NCBI RefSeq assembly: GCF_016464385.1 | Contig: NZ_JADMLH010000015.1 | Span: forward strand, 1-64,000 | Reading direction: 5' to 3' | Source: Nucisporomicrobium flavum | GTDB taxonomy: Bacteria > Actinomycetota > Actinomycetes > Mycobacteriales > Micromonosporaceae | Length of the DNA stretch: 64,000 bases | Shown: positions 17,147-23,334 of the stretch, piece after piece | Position numbering within the stretch: position 1 is the stretch's first letter | How the letters are laid out: every line of letters starts with the position of its first letter | Notes under the pieces: generated by a model | What the model was told of the DNA's origin: nothing | Seen by the model: only the letters and a program-made list of their open reading frames with translations | Databases searched by the model: none | Position numbers and translations under genes: made by a program

Positions 17147-17254
17147 TCAGCGGCGGCGCAGGGCGCGACGCCGGTGACGCAGGCGGGACGAGTGCAGGGG
17201 CCCGCGCGCGACAGGCGTCGAGGCCCGCGCGAGGAGGGCGTGCGGCGTTGGCAT
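17147..17254 (-). CDS. Arg-rich leader peptide upstream of erm
   Basis: A 35-codon ORF starting MPTPHALLARASTP and ending in a dense arginine stretch (SRLRHRRRALRRR), with its stop about 115 bases before the erm start and on the same strand. Short leader peptides upstream of erm genes stall ribosomes when macrolides are present and switch the downstream hairpins. This ORF and the hairpin at 17040-17077 fit that scheme. No strong ribosome binding site is visible, and the Arg-rich code could be a by-product of GC-rich sequence, so its translation is not certain. Confidence 0.45.
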   Translation of the reverse strand: MPTPHALLARASTPVARGPLHSSRLRHRRRALRRR

Positions 17255-17286
17255 GGCGCCGACCGTACCGTCGGGCGCGGCCCGGC

Positions 17287-18867
17287 TCACGGCATTTTCT
17301 CCGCGACCGTGTGCTGGGCGGCCTGGCGCAGGTCGACCTCGGCGATCAGCGCGCGGGCGGTGTCCTCGTCGATGTCCCCGGTGGCCAGGCTCTCGCCGAG
17401 CCGGGTGCGCTGCCGATCGAAGTCGGCGTCGGTCGTACCGGACGCCGCGGCCGCGACGATCTCCTCGCCCCGGCGGCGCATCGCCTCGGCCTCCTCGCGC
17501 TCGGCCCGGACGTCCAGGCCGAGCAGGGTGACCGCCCGGCGGATCGTCGTGCCCTGGATGAGCAGCGTGCCCAGGGTGACGACGAGTGCGATCACCTGGA
17601 TGGCGTCGCGGCCGGGGAAGGGCTCGCCGCCCGCGGTGGTCTCCGGGATGGCCGCCGCGGCAGCGAGGGTGAGGATGCCCCGCATGCCGGTCCACCCCAC
17701 GACGAGCGTCTCGCGGGCCGTCGGTGGCCCGAGCGGAAGCGTCCGGCGCCGGTTCCGGCCGCGTCGCCGGTCGCGTTCCTCCGCCGCCTCGCGCGCCGCG
17801 GCCAGGTGCTCGGCGATCTCCGGGTGGGCCTCGACCCGCTTGCGGTACATCAGCCAGCTCAGCTGCCAGCGCCCGAAGGTCACGTAGACGCCGACGATCC
17901 GCAGCACGATCGCGGCCACCAGCAGCACCCCGGCCGCCACGAACGTCCGGGTCAGGTCGACCTCGTCGTCGGCGCGCAGATCCTCCACCACGAAGCGCAG
18001 CTGCAGCCCGATGTAGGCGAACACGAACGTCTCGAGCAGGAAGTCCACGACCGGCCAGAACGCGTCCTCCTGCAGCCGCGTCCGGTACGCGCCCGGGTAC
18101 TGGTGGCGCGGATCGAACGAGGTGTTGGCGCTGATGGCGAACGCGGCCGTCACCACCGCCAGGATCCCGGAGGCGTGCAGCTCCTCGGCCATGAGGAACG
18201 CCGTGAACGGCACCAGGAGCACCAGCGACGTCTCCAGCGTCGAGTTGCCCAGCCGCTTACGTACCCACAGTGTCGCCACGGCCAGCACGCCGCCCACCGC
18301 CACACCCACCGCGGCGTTGTACGCGAAGTCCCGGATGCCCGAGCCCCACGAGGCGTGCTCGCCACCCACCGCGGCGACGGCGATGCTGAACAGGGTGAGC
18401 GCGGTGGCGTCGTTGACCAGGCTCTCGCCGGTCAGGATCGCGGTGACCCGGCGTGGCAGCCCGATCTCCGCACCGTGCGACACGGTGGTGATCGTGTCCG
18501 GCGGGGCCAGCACCGAACCCAGCACGAACGCCGCGGCCAGCCCGATCCCCGGCAGCAACCAGGACGACAGCAGCCCCAGCGCGCCCGCGGTCAGCACCAC
18601 CAGCAGCACACCGAGGTTGAGGATGGCCCGCAGGTTACGGCCGAACGCCGTGACCGGTGCGGCCCGCGACGCCGAGTAGAGCAGCGGCGGCACGACGATC
18701 GCCAGGATCAGCTCGCTCTCGAGCTCCAGCCGGGGCATGCCGGGCAGGAAGCTCGCCGCGGCGGCGAGGGTCACGACCACGAGGCCGGGCTGCACGCCGC
18801 GGCGGTGGGCGAGGGCGGAGACGGCGATGCCGGCCCCGATGATCAGGAGGATCTGGACGCCGTTCAC
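17287..18867 (-). CDS. CPA1-family Na+/H+ antiporter (NhaP type)
   Basis: A 526-residue membrane protein with about 12 hydrophobic segments across the first ~400 residues, then a charged cytoplasmic tail. Family signatures: VVPPLLYSASRA in helix 2, APPDTITTV and GESLVNDATALTLFS (the ion-binding NDA motif), and GWTGMRGILTLAAA. It exchanges protons for Na+ or K+. The tail contains a predicted helical region (DFDRQRTRLGESLATGDID). Start is a GTG at 18865-18867. A second gene of the same family lies at 47000-48640. It lies 32 bases upstream of the leader peptide on the same strand, so read-through into erm is possible. Confidence 0.92.
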   Translation of the reverse strand: MNGVQILLIIGAGIAVSALAHRRGVQPGLVVVTLAAAASFLPGMPRLELESELILAIVVPPLLYSASRAAPVTAFGRNLRAILNLGVLLVVLTAGALGLLSSWLLPGIGLAAAFVLGSVLAPPDTITTVSHGAEIGLPRRVTAILTGESLVNDATALTLFSIAVAAVGGEHASWGSGIRDFAYNAAVGVAVGGVLAVATLWVRKRLGNSTLETSLVLLVPFTAFLMAEELHASGILAVVTAAFAISANTSFDPRHQYPGAYRTRLQEDAFWPVVDFLLETFVFAYIGLQLRFVVEDLRADDEVDLTRTFVAAGVLLVAAIVLRIVGVYVTFGRWQLSWLMYRKRVEAHPEIAEHLAAAREAAEERDRRRGRNRRRTLPLGPPTARETLVVGWTGMRGILTLAAAAAIPETTAGGEPFPGRDAIQVIALVVTLGTLLIQGTTIRRAVTLLGLDVRAEREEAEAMRRRGEEIVAAAASGTTDADFDRQRTRLGESLATGDIDEDTARALIAEVDLRQAAQHTVAEKMP

Positions 18868-18912
18868 CCGGTCAGGCTAGTGATCACGGCAACTGCCCGT
18901 CCCGTTTCCGGG

Positions 18913-18943
18913 TTGTGATCGCACCGCCGTACGCCGGTATGCT
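18913..18943 (+). promoter_or_regulatory. Candidate glyA promoter
   Basis: TTGTGA (18913-18918) and TATGCT (18938-18943) are spaced by 19 bases, slightly long. Transcription would start near 18950, exactly where the riboswitch begins, which supports the assignment. Confidence 0.5.
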
Positions 18944-18947
18944 TCCC

Positions 18948-19034
18948 CCGGGCCGTGACTGGCGCGTTCGGATGGATCCACCATCGGGGAGCGGTCCCAC
19001 CCATCGGGGTGACCTGCCGTGCGCCTGGGCCTCT
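18948..19034 (+). promoter_or_regulatory. ZTP (pfl-motif) riboswitch upstream of glyA
   Basis: The conserved cores of the ZTP/ZMP riboswitch are present in order: GGCCGTGACTGGCGCG (from 18951), the hairpin GGATCCACC followed by ATCGGGGAGCGG, a variable linker, and the 3' element GTGCGCCTGGGC ending about 19030. The ribosome binding site AGGGAGG of glyA follows within ~15 bases. This RNA senses ZTP/ZMP, a signal of 10-formyl-tetrahydrofolate shortage, and glyA is its best-known target. Recognition is from the motif text and gene context; no folding or covariance search was done. Confidence 0.85.
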
Positions 19035-19056
19035 TCACCTGTGATAGGGAGGTCCG

Positions 19057-20481
19057 ATGTCTGAGCTGAACGCCGAGTCGACCGCGTTTCGTGCCGCCCT
19101 CGAGGCCGTACGCGCCGTCGAGCCCCGCATCGCCGACGCCATCGCCAAGGAACTGCACGACCAGCGCGAGTCCCTCAAGCTGATCGCGTCCGAGAACTAC
19201 GCGTCCCCCGCCGTGCTGCTCGCCATGGGCAACTGGCTCTCCGACAAGTACGCGGAGGGCACCATCGGCCGCCGCTTCTACGCCGGCTGCCAGAACGTCG
19301 ACACCGTCGAGCAGATCGCCGTCGAGCACGCCAAGGCCCTGTTCGGCGCGCCGTACGCGTACGTCCAGCCGCACTCCGGCATCGACGCCAACCTCGTCGC
19401 CTACTGGGCCGTGCTCGCCGACCGGGTCGAGGCGCCGGCGCTGGCCAAGGCGCAGAAGCGCAACGTCAACGACCTCACCGACGCCGAGTGGGCCGAGCTG
19501 CGGCAGGCCTTCGGCAACCAGCGCATGCTCGGCATGAGCCTGGACGCGGGCGGCCACCTCACGCACGGCTTCCGCCCCAACATCTCCGGCAAGATGTTCG
19601 ATCAGCGCAGCTACGGTGTCGACGCGGCGACCGGCCAGATCGACTACGCGGCGCTGCGGGAGTCCGCGCGCGAGTTCAAGCCGCTGATCATCGTGGGTGG
19701 CTACTCGGCGTACCCGCGCAAGGTGAACTTCCGCATCATGCGGGAGATCGCCGACGAGGTCGGCGCGACGTTCATGGTCGACATGGCGCACTTCGCGGGC
19801 CTGGTCGCCGGCAAGGTCTTCACCGGCGACTTCAACCCGATCGAGCACGCGCACATCGTCACCACCACCACCCACAAGAGCCTGCGCGGCCCGCGCGGCG
19901 GCGCGGTGTTCTGCCAGCCGGAGCTCGCCGACCAGGTCGACCGCGGCTGCCCGATGGTGCTCGGCGGCCCGCTCGCGCACGTCATGGCCGCCAAGGCGAT
20001 CGCGTTCGCCGAGGCCCGCCGCCCCGAGTTCGCCGACTACGCCCAGCGCATCGTCGACAACAGCCAGGCGCTCGCCGAGGGCCTGCTGCGCCGCGGCGCG
20101 ACCCTGGTCAGCGGCGGCACCGACAACCACCTCGTCCTGGTCGACGTCGACAAGTACGGCCTCACCGGCCGCCAGGCCGAGCAGGCCCTGCTGGACAGCG
20201 GTATCGTCACGAACCGCAACGCGATCCCGCAGGACCCGAACGGCGCCTGGTACACCTCCGGCATCCGCATCGGCACCCCCGCCCTGACCACCCGCGGCCT
20301 CGGCACGGCGGAGATGGACCAGATCGCCGAGCTGATGCACACGGTCCTGTCGCAGACGAAGGCAGGCGCGTCGAAGGCGAAGTTCGACCTCGACCCCGCC
20401 GTCTCCGAGGGCATCAGCAAGCAGGCCAACGACCTGCTCGGCGCGTTCCCGCTCTACCCCAGCGTCGACCTGGGCGTCTAA
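19057..20481 (+). CDS. glyA: Serine hydroxymethyltransferase
   Basis: A 474-residue PLP enzyme that converts serine and tetrahydrofolate to glycine and 5,10-methylene-tetrahydrofolate. Signatures: LIASENYASP (42-51), NKYAEG-like DKYAEG, and the PLP lysine in TTTTHKSLRGPRGG (Lys274). It is about 50 residues longer than the E. coli enzyme, mainly because of an insert at ~125-155 (AKAQKRNVNDLTDAEW) found in one actinobacterial GlyA type. The ATG at 19057 has AGGGAGG five bases before it. Its leader carries a ZTP riboswitch, so expression should rise when one-carbon folates run low. A hairpin terminator follows. Confidence 0.96.
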   Translation: MSELNAESTAFRAALEAVRAVEPRIADAIAKELHDQRESLKLIASENYASPAVLLAMGNWLSDKYAEGTIGRRFYAGCQNVDTVEQIAVEHAKALFGAPYAYVQPHSGIDANLVAYWAVLADRVEAPALAKAQKRNVNDLTDAEWAELRQAFGNQRMLGMSLDAGGHLTHGFRPNISGKMFDQRSYGVDAATGQIDYAALRESAREFKPLIIVGGYSAYPRKVNFRIMREIADEVGATFMVDMAHFAGLVAGKVFTGDFNPIEHAHIVTTTTHKSLRGPRGGAVFCQPELADQVDRGCPMVLGGPLAHVMAAKAIAFAEARRPEFADYAQRIVDNSQALAEGLLRRGATLVSGGTDNHLVLVDVDKYGLTGRQAEQALLDSGIVTNRNAIPQDPNGAWYTSGIRIGTPALTTRGLGTAEMDQIAELMHTVLSQTKAGASKAKFDLDPAVSEGISKQANDLLGAFPLYPSVDLGV

Positions 20482-20546
20482 GTCAAGATCAAGAGCTTCA
20501 TGTCGTAGCTCGGTGGGTGGTGCTGACCGCAACTCCCGTCGAGGCC

Positions 20547-20585
20547 GGGCGGGGGCCCAGCATTCGCTGGCCCTCGCCCTTCATT
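20547..20585 (+). terminator. Terminator after glyA
   Basis: GGGCGGGGGCCCAGC and GCTGGCCCTCGCCC form a long, nearly perfect stem with an ATTC loop (20547-20579), followed by TTCATT. It lies about 65 bases after the glyA stop. Confidence 0.65.
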
Positions 20586-20640
20586 CTGCGTGCGTGGCGA
20601 ACCCCGTTTGTGGCCATGGCCGCCGGGTAAACCCCCGGGG

Positions 20641-21735
20641 ATGAGCGATCAACCGGTCGACGAGCCCATCGGCGCGCTGGAGACGGTGCACACCTTCGAC
20701 AGCGGGCCGATGCCGACGGGCGTGAGCGTCTCCGCCCAGGGACGGATCTTCGTCAACTTCCCGAAGTGGGGCGACGACGTCGTGTTCACCGTCGGCGAGA
20801 TCCGGGACGGCACCGTGGTCGCGTACCCCGACCAGCGCTGGAACACCCCGGACGGCGACGACGACCCGAGGGCGTTCGTGTCGGTGCAGAGCATCGTCGT
20901 CGACCCGGCGGACCGCCTGTGGGTGCTCGACACCGGCTCGCCCATGTTCCGGGAGACCCAGGTCTGCGGCCCCAAGCTGGTCTGCATCGACCTCGCCACC
21001 GACACCGTCGAACGGACGATCTGCTTCGACCGGAGCGCTGCGCTGCCCACCACGTACCTGAACGACGTGCGCTTCGACCTGCGGCGCGACGTCGCGTACA
21101 TCACCGACTCGTCCGACCAGGGGCCCAACGGCATCATCGTGGTCGACTTGGCCAGCGGCACGGCCTGGCGCCGGCTGCACGACCATCCGTCGACCAAGGC
21201 GGAGACCGCGCCGGGCTTCCTCCCCGTCGTCGAGGGCGCACCCTTCATGGAACGCCCCGAGGACGGCCCGCCGAAGCCGGTCACCATGGGCGCGGACGGC
21301 ATCGCCATCGCGGCCGACGGCTCCCGGTTGTACTACTGCCCGCTGATGTCCCGCCGCTGGTACAGCGTGTCCACCGAGGCGCTCTGCGACCGTACGCTCA
21401 GCGACGACGAGGTGGCCGCGACGGTGACCGACGAGGGCGACAAGGGCGGCGTGGCGGACGGCCTGGAGACCGACGACCAGGGCCGGCTCTACCTCACCAA
21501 CACCGAGCACAACGCGATCCTCCGCCGGCTCCCGGACGGCACGATCGAGACGGTCGTCCACGATCCTCGCCTGTTGTGGCCCGACACGATGTCGGTCGCG
21601 GTGGACGGGCATCTCTACGTGACCGCCAACCAGCTGCATCGGCAGGCTACCTACCAGGGTGGCAAGGATCTGCGCCGCTATCCGTACTCGCTGTTCCGGG
21701 TTCGCATCGATGCCGGGCCGGTCCGTCTTACCTGA
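20641..21735 (+). CDS. Major-royal-jelly/yellow-family protein
   Basis: A 364-residue protein of the MRJP/yellow beta-propeller family. The recognisable strings are PTGVSVSAQGRIFVNFPKW, SVQSIVVDPADRLWVLDTG, PKLVCIDLATD, YLNDVRFDLRRDVAYITDS, GADGIAIAADGSRLYYCPL and SRRWYSVSTEAL. No signal peptide is seen, so this copy looks cytoplasmic. Yellow proteins are known from insects, and bacterial members occur in radiation-tolerant and soil genera with unknown function; some are proposed lactonase- or isomerase-like. The ATG at 20641 has only a weak GGGG box; an upstream in-frame start at 20590 would add 17 residues not typical of the family. It follows the glyA terminator and appears to be transcribed alone. 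Confidence 0.82.
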   Translation: MSDQPVDEPIGALETVHTFDSGPMPTGVSVSAQGRIFVNFPKWGDDVVFTVGEIRDGTVVAYPDQRWNTPDGDDDPRAFVSVQSIVVDPADRLWVLDTGSPMFRETQVCGPKLVCIDLATDTVERTICFDRSAALPTTYLNDVRFDLRRDVAYITDSSDQGPNGIIVVDLASGTAWRRLHDHPSTKAETAPGFLPVVEGAPFMERPEDGPPKPVTMGADGIAIAADGSRLYYCPLMSRRWYSVSTEALCDRTLSDDEVAATVTDEGDKGGVADGLETDDQGRLYLTNTEHNAILRRLPDGTIETVVHDPRLLWPDTMSVAVDGHLYVTANQLHRQATYQGGKDLRRYPYSLFRVRIDAGPVRLT

Positions 21736-21758
21736 AAGCTTCGTTCTTGGTTGCGGTG

Positions 21759-21836
21759 GGCTTCGGGGGGAGGGGGCGACCCACTCCGGGCGGTCAAGCT
21801 TGATCCCTGCGTGGGCCGCCCCCTCCCCCCGAAGCC
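21759..21836. repeat. Long inverted repeat (20-bp perfect arms plus inner stem)
   Basis: GGCTTCGGGGGGAGGGGGCG (21759-21778) is the exact reverse complement of 21817-21836, and an inner CCCAC/GTGGG pair extends the stem, leaving a 26-base loop that contains AAGCTT. It starts 24 bases after the yellow-family gene and may act as its terminator, but the size, the G/C-run arms and the position beside transposase debris make a mobile repeat element just as possible. Confidence 0.7.
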
Positions 21837-21917
21837 GTTGTGGTTGCTCTGTGTGAGCCGGTTTCCCGCTCTCCAGCAGAGCGACTCCCGCCGCCGCGGT
21901 CCACACCCTGGCCGACG

Positions 21918-22059
21918 GACGTGGCGCAAACACTGGCGCGGCGTGACCAGCAGATTCGACAAGGTCGCCCTCAACTACCAAGCCACCCTCGACCTGGTCG
22001 AGACACTCGACTGGCTACGCGCGGTCCCCGGCGGACATGCTCCGCGGGACGGAACTTAG
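21918..22059 (+). pseudogene. C-terminal remnant of an IS5-family (IS427-like) transposase
   Basis: One frame reads RTWRKHWRGVTSRFDKVALN, then YQATLDLVETLDWLR, and stops at the TAG 22057-22059. IS5/IS427-group DDE transposases end with WRGxxTRxDK...NYxAxxxLAxxxxWL, so this is the last ~45 residues of such a protein. Upstream of it the frame lacks the catalytic domain, which is lost. The end of the fragment coincides with one copy of the element-end repeat at 22036-22060. Non-functional. Confidence 0.65.
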
Positions 22060-22060
22060 C
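22036..22060. repeat. Insertion-sequence end, copy 1
   Basis: CATGCTCCGCGGGACGGAACTTAGC. It matches 22337-22360 with one indel and two substitutions, and lies where the transposase remnant ends. The TTA inside provides the stop codon of the minus-strand gene at 22056. Confidence 0.6.
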
Positions 22061-22268
22061 CGTGTCCGCCGGACCCGAAGCTTCTCGGGTCGCGACCCTG
22101 AGCGGCGTGCCGTTCGGCGGCGTAGCGCTCCGCTTCGGAGGCCGCCTTGCGGGCTGCCGAGCTGTCGTCCCCGGACGTCGTGCGATGCCGGTCACGGATG
22201 CCTACGTACGTCAGCGAGGCAACGACCGAGACAACGATGATTCCGAGTAGCCCCCACAACCATGTCAT
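22056..22268 (-). CDS. Small single-pass membrane protein
   Basis: A 70-residue protein with an N-terminal membrane helix (WLWGLLGIIVVSVVASLTYVGI) followed by a charged, Ala/Arg-rich cytoplasmic tail (SSAARKAASEAERYAAERHAAQ) predicted to be helical. AGGA stands 7 bases before the ATG at 22266-22268. No family recognised. Its stop codon TAA is supplied by the insertion-sequence end at 22036-22060, so the C-terminus may have been altered by that insertion. Codon use fits the surrounding genes. Confidence 0.6.
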   Translation of the reverse strand: MTWLWGLLGIIVVSVVASLTYVGIRDRHRTTSGDDSSAARKAASEAERYAAERHAAQGRDPRSFGSGGHG

Positions 22269-22336
22269 GCCCGGATCCTAGGCGAGGTCATGGGTGAATT
22301 GGCTGGTCACATGGTCACGGGGTCCGGATCGCTATG

Positions 22337-22360
22337 CATGTCCGCGGGACAGACCTTAGC
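22337..22360. repeat. Insertion-sequence end, copy 2
   Basis: CATGTCCGCGGGACAGACCTTAGC, the second copy of the element-end sequence; its TTA is the stop codon of the phosphodiesterase gene at 22356. The shared core GTCC-CGC-GGAC (on the minus strand) is itself palindromic. Confidence 0.6.
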
Positions 22361-22856
22361 GCGGTGGGAGGTTGTGCAGCGTCACAGCCGTCAGCTTGCC
22401 CGCCTGGATCTCGGCTGTCATGTAGGTGTAGTGGGGTTGGCGACGGCGGTCTGTGGGGCTGCCCGGGTTGAGCAGGCGGAGGCCGGCCGGGGTGGTGGTG
22501 TCCCAGGGGATGTGGGAGTGGCCGAAGACCAGGACGTCCGTGTCCGGGAAGGCCTCGTCGCAGCGGCGTTCGCGGCCGTTGGCGTCGCCGGTTTCGTGGA
22601 TGACCGCCAGTCGCAGGCCGTCGAGGGTGGCGCGGGCGATCTCGGGTAGGCGGGCGCGGAGGGCTGGGCCGTCGTTGTTGCCGTAGCAGGCGATCAGGCG
22701 CCGGGAGCGGGACTCGAACGCGTCCAGGATCGGTACCTCGACCCAGTCGCCGGCGTGGATGACGACGTCGGCTTCGTCGATCGCCGCCCAGAGCGGGGCG
22801 GGGAGGTCCCGGGCTCGTTTGGGGACGTGGGTGTCGGTCGTCAGGACCAGGCGCAT
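22356..22856 (-). CDS. Metallophosphoesterase (YfcE/MJ0936-type)
   Basis: A 166-residue calcineurin-like phosphoesterase with the full metal-site set: TTDTHVP at the N-terminus (D-x-H), HAGDWV, GNNDG, a conserved His in VIHETGD and GHSHIPW. Length and motifs match the YfcE/MJ0936 group of Mn2+-dependent phosphodiesterases, whose physiological substrates are mostly unknown. The ATG at 22854-22856 begins MRLVLTTDTH. Its stop falls within an insertion-sequence end, so the last residues (TLHNLPPR) could have been trimmed or replaced. Confidence 0.88.
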   Translation of the reverse strand: MRLVLTTDTHVPKRARDLPAPLWAAIDEADVVIHAGDWVEVPILDAFESRSRRLIACYGNNDGPALRARLPEIARATLDGLRLAVIHETGDANGRERRCDEAFPDTDVLVFGHSHIPWDTTTPAGLRLLNPGSPTDRRRQPHYTYMTAEIQAGKLTAVTLHNLPPR

Positions 22857-23334
22857 GGAGCCACTGTAGGGTCTCGCGGGCCGGGAAGCGCTTCCCCGAG
22901 ATCACCAATGATGTCCTTTATGTGGCATAGGACCGTCCTGGTGGTTCCAGCTCATTCGGACGCCTCGATGAACCGGGAAAAGCGTAATCGGCCGCGGCTC
23001 GATACCTCGCGTCGAAGTGGCCTTGACTGCGGTCCAAACGGGCATAGCGCCAGCTAGGGGTGGATGCCGGGGGGAGTGGGCGGCCGCCGGGAGGTGCGCG
23101 CGTACCGGTACTGGGGGTCGAGTCCTGACCGATCGGCGGAACCGGTTCCGGGACCGCGTCCGTAACCGGTACGCCGACCCTTTGACACATCGACGTAACG
23201 AACTTAGCGTCCACACCAACACGGGTGAGCGCTCTCCCACGATCGTCCGCCCGTACCGGAGCTTTCCCCGGCTCCTGCCTCATCCGGACGCGAACCCCGC
23301 GCGTCCGTACCTCCATAAGAGGAGAAGCGAAGCC
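22857..23334. promoter_or_regulatory. Promoter region of the discoidin/beta-helix gene, with two palindromes
   Basis: This 478-base gap holds no credible gene. Three elements stand out. GGGAAGCGCTTCCC (22883-22896) is a perfect 14-bp palindrome resembling LacI-family operators such as the CebR box. CGGAACCGGTTCCG (23137-23150) is a second perfect palindrome. TTGACA (23182-23187) and TAGCGT (23205-23210), spaced by 17 bases, form a good promoter pointing at the gene at 23335, leaving a leader of about 115 bases. Confidence 0.55.

Noticed and set aside
21751..22059. A 102-codon frame through the inverted repeat into the transposase tail
   Set aside because: Only the last ~45 codons resemble a transposase; the front part is translation of the palindrome, so it is a remnant rather than an intact gene.
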